Of a stretch of DNA of 64,000 nucleotides, positions 47,181-57,790 are shown one piece after another. Origin of the DNA: Apodemus sylvaticus (taxonomy: Eukaryota > Chordata > Mammalia > Rodentia > Muridae); assembly GCF_947179515.1 (NCBI RefSeq), contig NC_067478.1, positions 25,970,266-26,034,265 on the forward strand, in the 5' to 3' direction. The notes under the pieces are model-generated. The model made no database searches. It saw only the letters and a program-made list of their open reading frames with translations, and was not told the DNA's origin. The position numbers and the translations under genes were made by a program. Numbering within the stretch: position 1 is the first letter of the stretch; every line of letters begins with the position of its first letter.

Positions 47181-48056
47181 ACAGGGGGATAAGACTAAGA
47201 ACTGTCACTGAGGGTATCTGGGCCCACAACTAAAGGCTGCCCACTTTTGCTTACAGGCCCAATTGTGTGTTCATTCAGGATACCATGCAGGGGAAGCCCC
47301 AATACAGCCTTTTCTAAACCCGATCATGGACACGAGCAGAGGAATTGTATGAGGCACGTGTTCCAGGCTCTCTTCAAGCCAGAAGACTTAAGCTCTGGAT
47401 GGTGAGGTCGATTTGGGGGAGAAAACATTTAAAATCCTCCCATCAGGTGTTTCACTCCCGTTCCTATCCAGAAGTGCAAAGGGTGCCTGGTTTAACTGTG
47501 GTTATTTACAACCAAAAGAAAGTGGCTGGCAGTTTGCAGGAAGCCAAGGGTTTTATTTTTCTCTCTTGTTTTCCATTTCTGTGATTTATGATCCTTGTGG
47601 CTGGCAATCTCTCCCAGAAAGCTCTGAGCTCTGGCCACTTACTCTGCCCTGGTGGGAAGCAGGCTCTTTGTCTGCTGGGCTGATGAAGTGTGGTTTCTCC
47701 TTCTGCTTAGGAAAACCCACCTTCTTGGGCCTCTGCTTGGTGGCTGGTCAGCTAAGCTTGTTTCTTCTACTTCTGTTCACTGGCTATTCTACCACCAGGG
47801 CTCTTGTCAGGAAAACTGTGGTTAAAGTTAGAATTAACTTCCAATTCAGTCATTTTGTATTGTTTTCCAGCTTAGCCTTTGACTCTTGAATTTTCTTAGG
47901 TAGAGTGCTTATTTGAGAAGAGTTCCCATAGTTGTTACTTGGGGATATTTTTTGTCTTATATTTTAAGCACTTTCGTGTCTGACACAGTTCCTTATGGAG
48001 TTATCTGCCATGTGGAATGGGGAAAGGACCAAGGGCCCACTTTGTGTGAGTGTGCA

Positions 48057-48092
48057 TGTGTGTGTGTGTGTATGCACACACACACACACACA
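48057..48092. repeat. (TG)7-TATG-(CA)9 inverted repeat
   Basis: A TG run (48057-48070) pairs perfectly with the CA run from 48075, around a 4-base TATG centre. The result is a 14-bp perfect stem made of purine-pyrimidine alternation. Confidence 0.92.
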
Positions 48093-49649
48093 AGGGGAGG
48101 GGCAGCAGGGAAAAGGGAGTTCAGTGAGCTGAACATTGAGCAATGGTTCTCCTTCCTTTTGGGAAGCACCTGGCTAGCCTAGTGGAACGGTAGTTGTCTT
48201 AGCTCATAGGGATGCTTAGGAAATGATCCTGAGTGGATGGAGGGATGAGTGACTGACAGTTGACCTGTTCACAGAGGTATGGTCCTGCCTTCTTGCCCAA
48301 GTTAGTAGATTCGACTATAATGATAAACACATAAAAATTACAATGTTTAGTCGTGCTGCATTGGAGCATATGATTAATACCAATCTCTCTTAATGTGTAG
48401 GAAAGCTTTCTAAGAGAGGCACGACATAGGGGCTCAGGGAGATTGACACTTTGTGTAAGGTCATGATGCTAGTTAGTTGCTGAGATGGGACGTCAGTTCA
48501 GTTCCTCCTGAAATTCAGGTTCAGGTTGTTCATCCTGAACTTGAGGACATTGTGATCTATGGTCTCGACCCACTCGACCCTTAAAGACTCCCTTCCTAGC
48601 ATTCACAGTGTCCTTGCCTGGCCACACTGGTTTCTTGAGTCGGGGCCTACTCTCTGATGATCCTCTAACCTGAAGTGCTCTCCCAAATTGCTTCCTGATG
48701 CCTACCGTGGCCTCATGGATTGTCTATTCCCTTCATTCTCAAGATTCTGAAGATGAGGCCATGGCCTCGTCTCTGAAGGTTCCAGCCATGCCTAGAACAT
48801 GTCTTCATTAATACTCCCTGATAGTAACTCTTTGTCTCTCCACTCTCATCAGCGTCACCAAATGTTCATCAGTTTGATTTGTTTTTTCTAAGAACCTTTT
48901 ATTGGTTGTTTTTACTCTTTCCAAATTACATTTTTAAATTGAAAATTAGATATTAAGCTTTGTCTCCACCCCCCCCCCATCTTGTTATTTTTCTTGTTAA
49001 GAAAATGGGGATTTAAACTTACCAATATTTGTTTTTTTTCCTGTTAATGTTCTGCACTGTCGTCTAAATGCATGTTTGTCCTGTGGGTTTCTCTGTATAT
49101 ATTTCCATAAAACCTGACCCCAGTGGTACCTATTTGTTTCAGAAATCTCTCTTTCACTTATGTTTTATTGAGAGATATGATTTGAACTTCCAAATATTCT
49201 GGGTGGGTAGATTTTTCTAGTTTGTATTATTGATTATTTCTTTCAACCTTAAAACTCTTGTATCAAACCAGAACCACTCCTCTTTTGTTACTTCCCAGGC
49301 CCAGCAGGTCCCATCCATCTTCATGGCAGCTTCTTAGACCTCCTGTGCTCAGGAGGTGCCAGTTTCCTTAGATCACCAGGAATCTGGGGTTAAAGGCATC
49401 ACCATGGGTCAGCAGGTCTTACATGTGCAAGCCAGAGGGGTTGCGAGAGGGTAGAAGCTGCTTCTGACGCTTAGCTGTGGCTGTTGTGTGCTCCCCAACC
49501 CGCAGATGCTGGTCTGAGATCACCAGTGTCAGTGGGGTAGGGAGAGACCACGTTATCCTCATCCATATCCACATCCTTACGGATGCCAACCCATCTCGCC
49601 GTTCAGTTTCCTTTGGCTCTGGGTTCATCTTCCTTTAGAACTGGTAGTG
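48093..49649. other. Unassigned DNA
   Basis: No repeat or gene recognised with confidence. An L2-like flavour at 48600-48860 was too weak to call. A 69-residue antisense frame at 49419-49628 has no domain. Confidence 0.4.
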
Positions 49650-50030
49650 AGAACGTTGAATGGGAGATCTTCCTTATTGACAAGCTGTTATGTGTGCAGC
49701 GCAGTATTGCTAACTGTAGGCACCAGGTTGCAAGCACAGCTCTTGTTAATCATCCCGCATTCCTGAAACTCTGTACGTGTCGATTGGGAATGTCCCATTT
49801 CTTTCTTTCCCCGGCTCCTGGCAGACACTTTCCTTCTGTGTTTTGTAATTGGGTGGTTGAAAACACACCATGTAAATGGGCTCGTGTGGTATTTGCTCTA
49901 TGACTGGCTCATTTCACTTAGCATAGATTCCCAGGGTTCATCCATATGTTACATATAGCCAGCTTTCTCATCTGAGGCTGAGTAATGCAGCTTTGTGGAT
50001 GTACACCGTGGTTTCTTTACCCACGTCCCA
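49650..50030 (-). mobile_element. Old LINE-1 (L1M-type) 3' end
   Basis: GTGCAGCGCAGTATTGCTAA, then TATGACTGGCTCATTTCACT, TTAGCATAGATTCCCAGG and GGATGTACACCGTGG, follow the antisense of an old mammalian LINE-1 3' region. It is truncated before any intact ORF2. Confidence 0.65.
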
Positions 50031-51504
50031 CGAGTAAACAAATGAGTCGGTTTCCACTCACACTCTGCTCATTGTCAGACTATTTAAGAGCTTTCCTCTC
50101 TATTTCCTGGGTGGGTTTGAGAAACCCTAAGCCTTATCACATACTCACCTTGATAAGACAGAAAAAATGAGAGCCGAGGTAGGGAAAGAGAGGAAAGGAG
50201 TGGGGAGACGTAGAGATAGAATCGGGGAGAGCGAGCATTGCACTTAGTGGCAAGGGCCTGTCTGAGATGTGAGCGACAGGTCTTTTGAGCCTACGGATGT
50301 CAGTGACATCCTCCCACTCTATAGATGACCCTCATCCCTGTCAGCAAGCGGCACCTTGAAGACTCTCATCCAGGTGGTTCAGACATAGCACAATGTTAGG
50401 GAGAAAGACGAGGAGGCTTCTGGTCCTTTTTTGGCACACAGTTTTTTGTTGTATTGGCTCCCAGCATGTTTTCATTGCCCTCCCGGAGTAATGTCTGTGC
50501 TGTTAAATTACCCAAGGAAGCTGGGGAATTCGTTCCTGCACACTCCTTTCTGAGATCATCAATAAATAACAATAAACACAGGGACTTATTATAAAACCTT
50601 CTGCTTTATAATGAGGCCGCTCAAGCTTGGAGTCACACGAGGATGTGTTCAAGGAGAGAGGGTGCGAGGTCATATCTAGATCACATGAGCACTAGAGGCC
50701 TAGCCTTCCTGGAGTAGGTCATTCAGGGGTTGGCTAATGCTGACTCTGCAAATGGCCCAGGGCTGGGAATAGCATGGAATCAGGGTCTGGCAGCAGATCT
50801 GCCTGGGACAGACAGCCCTTAATGCCTTTTGCTCTCCACATACTTCATAGTTTAGCTAATGAGGGGCAGAGGGAAAAATATACTGTGATTAAGATAGCTT
50901 TTTTCTCATTACAGTAATGTCTGTTCATTTTGGATAAGAACAGGTAAGAGGGAAAGAAAGAAGAAAAAGGAAACTAGTAATTTTATTATTTAAAAATTAT
51001 TATTTGTATTAATTGTAATAAAATATTTCTGTGAGTACATCTTTTCCTACTTTGCATAAAGATTTTTTCTTTAGTAAAATGAATTATACTGCATGCATTT
51101 GTTTTAAATCTTACATTTCAAGTAACTATATACTGGAGACACAGTTCTGTGTCAATAAGCATTCTGGCACAGGGTGTTAATGACTGTGTTGTACTTTGGC
51201 GTCTGAATACAGCATAATGTGTTTAACTGAAATTACAGTGCTACTGTTTCCTGATCTGTGCGGCAACAGCAAGCTTATAGATAATTCCCTTCAAATTGAA
51301 TGAGTGCTACACGTGTACCCCCTCTCCCCCACCTCGGCTCCATTTTTGCCTGGACTCATGTGGTTTGACTAGGAAGGAGTGTCTAAGTCTCAATAGATGA
51401 TGTGACAAACTGGGTGGATGTTCCCAGGCCTGCTGGCCATGCACGTCCTGGGCCTAGCTTCATGACAGCTGCTTTCACCGCATTAGTTGATAATCATCTG
51501 CTCC
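50031..51504. other. Unassigned DNA, repeat-poor
   Basis: No repeat was recognised. The part at 50420-50640 looks like unique, possibly constrained noncoding DNA (CATCAATAAATAACAAT, TTTATAATGAGG). Inference only. Confidence 0.4.
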
Positions 51505-51610
51505 TCTTTTGTCCTTCCCACTGGACTCAAAGCTATTTCAGCTAACAATTGTTATTATCTTTATAACCCCAAGGCCTGTTGCTTACTTACTGTGTATATT
51601 CATTTAATAA
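51505..51610 (+). repeat. L2 LINE 3' end
   Basis: TTATAACCCCAAGGCCTGTT, TACTGTGTATATTCATTTAA and the final AATAAATG match the L2 3' terminus (gtatccccagcgcctag ... caataaatg). Confidence 0.5.
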
Positions 51611-51710
51611 ATGCCCATCCAAAACCAGTGTACTGGGCACTTTTCCAGGTACCAGGGATAGTTAGGTGGACCCAGCAGGGTAAAACTCTTGCCTATGTGT
51701 AGCTGAGCTA
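51611..51710 (-). repeat. L2 LINE 3' end, opposite orientation
   Basis: GTGTACTGGGCACTTTTCC and AGGTACCAGGGATAG match the reverse complement of the L2 3' end. It meets the preceding plus-strand copy tail to tail. Confidence 0.45.
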
Positions 51711-51764
51711 TAGCGCCTGTGTTCAGCCTCACACTGGAAGTGATTTCTTTTCTCCTTAAGGCCC

Positions 51765-51960
51765 AACTTCCTTTGATGGTTTCCCTGACCAGTCTGAGCC
51801 ATGCTGAGTACCCTAAAGTTGTGAATTCGCTCTCAAGTGTGGGTTGCTGAATGGTTTATTAGGTGGCGTGAATTATTTTCTGTATTTTATAGCTCTTTTG
51901 ATCTCCCTAACTGGATTCAGGACACCTGGAAGGGTCACGGTGGGTATAAACACCACAGTT
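51765..51960 (+). repeat. L2 LINE fragment
   Basis: TTTCCCTGACCAGTCTGAG, ATTTTATAGCTCTTTTGAT and CTCCCTAACTGGATTCAGG match the L2 segment upstream of its 3' end. Confidence 0.45.
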
Positions 51961-53997
51961 TCTATGTGTAGTTGCTCACAATCCAGATATGACGTCACAC
52001 TCAAGGCTGCTCCATGTGCACCCCCCAGGCCCAGCCAGGAATCATGCTTTTTGACTGCTGGTTACCCACCTTCTCTACTGTGTCCCCCACCCCCTGCAGC
52101 TTAATGGTTGCAGTACATTGTTCAACTCTAAATTTACGTGCCTCTAAGATGTGAGGGGAAAGGCCCAATTCTCTCAATGAAATGCAATGCACACAGCTGC
52201 TATTAGAAGCAAATTTAGGTGATTGCATTTTAACCAATGAGTGATATCTGGGATAGCCTAGTTGTGAGTGGGACCTCTTCTAAGCATCTGTAGCTGCATT
52301 TGGGTTCCCAGATTTGGCTCTGTTAGCTTTCTCTATAGTTCTTAGCTATTATGGCCACCAGTGCCCCTCACCCCCCCACCACCATGTCTTCTACACCATT
52401 GTGTTTGGTTTTTTACCAAAATGGGTCTCTGTCTAGTGTCTTTCCAATTTTTCATGGAAGTCAAGGCTTTTAGAGAACCTAGAGTGCTGATGGGCTTTCT
52501 GTTGTTTGTGCACTTGGCTTCTATGGATGCCACACATGAATTTGCAGGCAGAAGGGATGTAATAGGTACCATCCTTAGTATAAAGGGTACTCCTAATGCC
52601 TTTCCCTGATGAAGCACCCCACAAAGCCCATCATGTTTGCATGGGAAATATTGGTTACTTCCTTTTCATTTAGTGGGTAGGGGAAACGTCCTTAAGACTG
52701 AGGTTTGAAACTGCCCAAACCTAGACGATTTCCCCAGGAATCATCCATCTGGTTATTTCCCTTCATAGTTTTTCATTCAGCTACAAATGGTCACCTTCCA
52801 GGAGCTGAGAGCACCTGGAACAGGCTTGTTTCTTCGCTGCATTGAAATATCTGTTCTCTTGGATTCAGACCCAGACTGGACTTGAATGTGATTATTAACA
52901 ATTATTGCTCCATTTCAGGGGAAGAGGTTGGAATGGCAAAGAAGGGAATCAACTGTGTGGTTGCTAAGATTGGTGGCGAAGGTGGTATATTGAGAGACTT
53001 ACTTTTTTTTAGGTAACAAAGATGCAGGGGAGGAGGTGTTTAGGGCAGCACAAGTCACCACGGGTGCTGGTGGCACCTGAGAGTTCCCTCTATCCTCTAG
53101 CTCCACCCTAGAGCTACATCCTCTATCTCTACAGACACCCTACCCCTCTCTTCCTTCATACCAATGCTGAGAGATCCTTGCATCATCAATTGCCCACCAA
53201 TTTATCAGTCTACTCTTCAACCTTGTATGTGATGGAGGTTGTAAGCCTGGAGACACTGACTTGTCTCTGATGGCGATTGCCAGTCACTTAGGCATTAGAT
53301 AGGAAAGTAGAACTTGGAATCATCCAATGCAGTGTGTAGACACTGTGATTTGGGGCAGAATTGAACCATATTTTAGCCAACGTGTGATATATTACTGGAA
53401 TCATGACAAAATTAAAGTGCCTTTTTAATCGGGGATTGCAAAGCCGACAGCAGCCAGTCTCTGGAGCTTCCTGTAATGAGTGCGTTGTCTCCAATAGGAG
53501 GCCCCAGTGACTGATGGGCAAAAAGTTGTGTCCTGGCCTGCAATTATTATGCTCACACACAAAGGAGGGCGAGAGTGACAGCTTGGTGATCTATTAGCAC
53601 TGTCTGTGGGGTTAATGGTGAGCTCTCTCTCTGCTAGTGGTCTGTAAAGAGAGCAAAGGAAGGGGAAATGGAGCAGGGGAAAATCAATAGTATTAACAGA
53701 GTCGTGGTAATAAATGCAATCATTTATTTCTGGGATGGTTTTTATTGAACTGGTTTTGAACTTGATCCTTTTCTCTTTAGATTATACGTTGGAAGGAATA
53801 AGATTTGGAAGGGGGAAAAAATCCAAACATCTGATAAATACAGTAGGCATGTTGGCCAAAGCCAGAGTTTTCATAATCATTTTAAAGGAACATTGAGAGA
53901 TGAGCATGCATCCACAAACAGGACACCGTGAGAATGCTATGCTAAAGACTGTGAGGTTTTTTTCCATTTTGTTTTGTTTTGCTTCTGTGAGAAGGTT
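51961..53997. other. Unassigned DNA, repeat-poor
   Basis: No repeat or gene recognised. The stretch at 53330-53730 is the most constrained-looking part of the window by eye: no low complexity, homeodomain-type AATTATTATG, and a TTAATCGGGGATTG motif. No database check was possible. Confidence 0.4.
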
Positions 53998-54150
53998 TGA
54001 ATTCTGGTTCTGCTTGTTATGATGAGCTCCATGACCATTGGCAAATTTCTTCATCTCTGAACCAGGCTGTCAATACCCAGTGTTACTGAGACTCAAATAG
54101 CAACACACACGCCTATAACAATATCCAGCATAGTGCCTGGTGAAGCAGCA
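53998..54150 (+). repeat. MIR SINE, well preserved
   Basis: GAATTCTGGTTCTGCTTGTT, ATTGGCAAATTTCTTCATCT, ACTGAGACTCAAATAGC and CAGCATAGTGCCTGG show 5', core and 3' segments in order. Confidence 0.75.
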
Positions 54151-54668
54151 ACTCATCGACATTTAGCTGAGACTGATGTCATCTTGCCATTTCATACCTC
54201 ATTTTACACCCCCCGACACACACACCAGTTCAGGGACCTTCTGGCCAAGAGATAAGAAAGGGCAGTACTGTATAAGTGCCCTGTCCAATTTGCTAATTAA
54301 CAGTAGTCACATTAGAGTTAATACTTTAAGAGGTGGACTAATTATCTAAAAGATGGCCTAGTCTATGTTACTTTTAAAATTTTTTTCAGGGTGTATTAAC
54401 ATACATTGACTTTGAGCTTTTAGGCATTATGTCCATAATTCAGTACTATAAGACACTCCATTCATAGCATATAGGACTTATAGATCGTATTAGAGGGACA
54501 CTTGGGCAAAATAATGCATCCTGACCAACTGCAGATGATTCCTAAGAAAGCTTCATGGTTAACCCGAAATTCTTATAAACATTCACAGCTGAATCTGTGA
54601 TTCCTGGTCTCTACTCCATTCTTGGCCTTCTCTTTCCTAGCATTTGCCTGCCAATGGCTGTCTCTTCC

Positions 54669-55325
54669 TTTCTTTTTTTTTTCTTTCCATTCTTGTTAAA
54701 TTAATTTATTTATTCACTTTACATCCCAATGTCACCCCCTCTCCTTCCAGTATCCCTCATGCAAGTCCTCACCCCATTCCATGTTCTCCCCTCAAAAGAG
54801 GAGGGGGAGCCTCTGGGTGTTACTTTCTACTAATACTCCCACATCTGCCCAGCACATCAAGTTGCTGTGGGATTAGGCACAACCTCTCTCACTGAGGCCA
54901 GACAAAGCACTCCCTTTGGGGGAGCAGGATCTACCGACTCATGGACAGCCCCTGCTCCAGTTGTTGGGGGACCCTTAGGAAGAACAAGCTGCTTATGTGA
55001 CACATGTGCAGGGTCTTAGGTCCAGCCTGTGCTTGCTCTTTGGTTGGTGACAAAGTCTCTGTGAGCTCCCAAGGGTCCAAGTTAGTTGACTCTTTTGGTC
55101 TTCCTATGGAGTCCTTGTCCTTGTTGAATCCCTCAAATCTTCTCCAAATTCTTCCACAAGATTCCCAAGCCACAGCTAATGTTTGCCTGTGAGTCTCTAT
55201 CTCTTATTGACTGCTGGGTGGAGCCTCTCAAAAGACAGTTATGCTTGGTTCCTGTCTGCAAGCATAACAGAATATCATTAATAGTGTCAGGGATTGGTTC
55301 TTTCCCATGTGATGGGTCTCAGTTT
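54669..55325 (-). mobile_element. LINE-1 3' untranslated region (Lx-like)
   Basis: A T-rich start is followed by TTATTCACTTTACATCCCAA, CATCAAGTTGCTGTGGGATT and TGCAAGCATAACAGAATATC. It is the same order as the 3' end of the 6.4-9.4 kb element. Truncated before ORF2. Confidence 0.85.
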
Positions 55326-55499
55326 GCAGAGAGAATGACACAAGTCATGTAAACTCATGTTGTACAGCTGGAATGGTTCTGACTGCACACTCCAATCTCA
55401 TGCTCTTGCCACCTCATGGTTGAGAGAGGATATTGGCATGTGGAAAACTGTCTTTCCACTCCTTTCTCTTCAGGGCTAGTTATAGCTGTTCTCCTAGAG

Positions 55500-55706
55500 T
55501 AGTGGCTCTCGAGCTTCTTAATTCTGTGACCCTTTAATACAGTTCCTCATGGTATGGTAATCCCCCAACTATAAAATTATTCTCCTTGTTTCTTCGTACC
55601 TGTAATTCTACTGTTATAAATCATAATGTTAATATGTGTGTTTCCCAATGGCCTTAATTGACTCCTATGAAAGGGTTGATCACAACCCACACGTTAATAA
55701 TCACTG
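55500..55706. mobile_element. URR1-type hAT DNA transposon (nonautonomous)
   Basis: The left end TAGTGGCTCTCGAGCTTCTT and right end AATAATCACTG are worn versions of the CAGTGGTTCTCAAC terminal inverted repeat. GACCCTTTAATACAGTTCC and TTATAAATCATAATG are internal landmarks of the rodent URR1 family. At about 207 bp it is near full length and encodes no transposase; hAT transposase would have to act in trans. An 8-bp target duplication is expected but was not clear. Confidence 0.85.
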
Positions 55707-55789
55707 CTCTAGACTCTGATAGTAGGTAGACTTTTCATATTGCCCATGTAACTCACTAAACCATACTTATCTGGTTCAATGGTCTTTCA

Positions 55790-55900
55790 GGAAACCTAGA
55801 AATTACATAAATAGTATCTATTTCTCAGAACCTCCAGACTTTAGTAGGGGTGGCTGATACATAGAAGGCTCTTGGGGAAGGTCGAATGAATGTTGGAAAA
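55790..55900 (+). repeat. Possible MIR 3' fragment
   Basis: GTATCTATTTCTCAGAACC and GATACATAGAAGGCTCTTGG resemble the MIR 3' end. Confidence 0.4.
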
Positions 55901-56228
55901 TTGTTCTTCGTTCCCAGCTGTTCTTTTGGGTCACAGTGAGTCTTAGCTTCATCTGTTCAAGATCCTAGTAGGATCATTCTAGCTACTTCCCTGGCCCAGG
56001 CATCTTCTTTCACTATGACTAAAGCAATCATAGGATTCATGGGCTTCCAAGGCTTCATCTGTGCCTGTGCCTACTGTTCTCCTTTTATTGAGAAGCCCCA
56101 GTCCCAGGCGCCTGTCAGTTACTTCTTTCACCAGCTCTGTAAACTGTCCCAGCCTGGGCAGCACCTGAGGTTTGCCACAGTAACAAGACAAGGACACCGA
56201 GTACTGCAAGAATAGGGAGATGGCAATG

Positions 56229-56350
56229 TCAGACACACTTCTGCCATTTAAGAATTGTGGGACACATAACTGTCTCTAAGTTTCCATTTCTTCATCTCTG
56301 TGAAAAACCAAGAGATCTGTATCATGAGATAAGTTTCCCAAGGCACACAC
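56229..56350 (+). repeat. MIR SINE
   Basis: TTCTGCCATTTAAGAATTGT, then CATAACTGTCTCTAAGTTTC and ATTTCTTCATCTCTGTG, match the MIR 5' and core regions. Confidence 0.6.
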
Positions 56351-56463
56351 TTTACTCAGGGACTATGAGAATATTTTATACTTTGAGAAATTTTTAGGGG
56401 AGGTCTAAAGATGGTATAGGCAGCTTACAGACCTCCCCAGAGCCTCAAACCCACATCTTGTAC

Positions 56464-56497
56464 TCTCCCTCTCTCTCTCTCTGTCTCTCTCTCTCTG

Positions 56498-56539
<42 letters not shown>
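56464..56539. repeat. Compound (CT)n (AC)16 microsatellite
   Basis: CT units with CTG interruptions are followed by 16 AC units. Confidence 0.96.
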
Positions 56540-56541
<2 letters not shown>

Positions 56542-57054
56542 ACATTCTGGAAAGTGGGCCCCCAAGGAAAGGGAAGATGCTTCTTGGTGATAGGATGGGA
56601 GAAAAAGTAAAAATGTTAGGGAAGGCAAGAAAACAATGGGTAAAAACTTTGTATCATAGCAGAATTTGTCAATTTAGTTTTTTACCCTCCTTGGGGCAAA
56701 TCCATCTCACCTGTCAAGAAGCCACTAACAGTGAATAATGAGGGAAAGACAGAGAATACAAAAGTATTGAAAGTGTTGGGAAGTTTCATTTATTCCTTGT
56801 GTTGAAAGATTGATTTCTTGGTGCCAAGGTTGATGGTTCTCCTCTTTTGCATGTTTGCATTAGTATTCTGCCTGAAAAGTTAAACACTTGAAATGGATAG
56901 AGATTACCTGCCAATGCTTTCTCCATGAATCAGATTCAAAATGCAAACTGTGACATGAGGCAAAGCCATTTATTTTATTTAGTAGGGAATAGGGAGAGGA
57001 AATTTCTGGGTTTCTGTGTAGAGACCCCAGACACTGGTTGGCCACACTATCTTA

Positions 57055-57790
57055 TTCTTTTTATTTTTTGAAAATTTACTTTTTATTCACTTTATACCTC
57101 TATCACAGCCCCCTCCCTCCTCTCCTCTGAGTCTCACCTTTACAAATCCCTTCCCTGCTAATCTCTTCAGAGAAGAGGAAGCTCCCTTGAGTACCACCCC
57201 CCACTCCCCTCCCCTCTGCCCCACTCCCACCCCACCCCCACCCCCGGGGACATTTAGTCCCAGCAGGACTAGGCACATCCTCTCCAACTGCAGCCCAACC
57301 AGGCAGTCCAACTAAAGAAAGGGATTCAATGGGTATCAGTGGGCAACAGAGTCAGAGACAGACTCTGCTTCAGTTGTTAGGGAGCCATGTGCAGACCAAG
57401 CTGCACATCTGTTCCAAATATATATGGAGCCTAGGTCCAGCCCCTGAATGCTCTTGGTTGGTGGTTCAGCTTCTGTGAGTCTCCCTGGGCTCTGGTTAGT
57501 TGACTCTGTAGATCTTCCTTGACCCCTCTAGAGCATTCAGTTCTATCCCCCACCTTTCCACCAGACTCCCTGAACTCTGTCCGATGTTTGGCTGTGCGTC
57601 TCTGCATCTGTTTCCATCTGCTGCTGGATGAAACCTCTCAGAAGACAGTTATGTTAGGCTCCTGTCTGCAAACATGGCAGAGTATCATTAATAATGTCAG
57701 GGGATGGGTAGATCAAGTTGAGTCAGTCATTGGTTGGCTGTTCCTCAGTCTTTGCTTCATCTTTATTTCTATGCATCTTGTAGGCAGCAC
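57055..57790 (-). mobile_element. LINE-1 3' untranslated region (Lx-like)
   Basis: TTTTTATTCACTTTATACC, then GACTAGGCACATCCTCTCC, GGTTAGTTGACTCTGTAG and CTCCTGTCTGCAAACATGGC, repeat the landmark order of the other two Lx-like 3' ends. It includes a C-rich tract and is truncated before ORF2. The 136-residue plus-strand frame at 57519-57929 is an antisense artefact. Confidence 0.83.
57197..57245 (-). other. G-quadruplex motif on the minus strand
   Basis: Eight C-runs of three to six bases in 49 bp on the plus strand give a G-rich minus strand, which is the sense strand of the LINE-1. G-rich tracts in the LINE-1 3' untranslated region are an established feature of the family. Confidence 0.85.

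Noticed and set aside
47413..47889. 158-residue plus-strand open frame
   Set aside because: Hydrophobic and serine-rich but without a recognised domain or exon borders. A transcript or conservation of the frame across rodents would be needed to revive it.
49230..49630. Possible antisense processed pseudogene
   Set aside because: The minus strand shows short protein-like stretches in two frames, but there is no poly-T at the left edge and no recognised parent gene.
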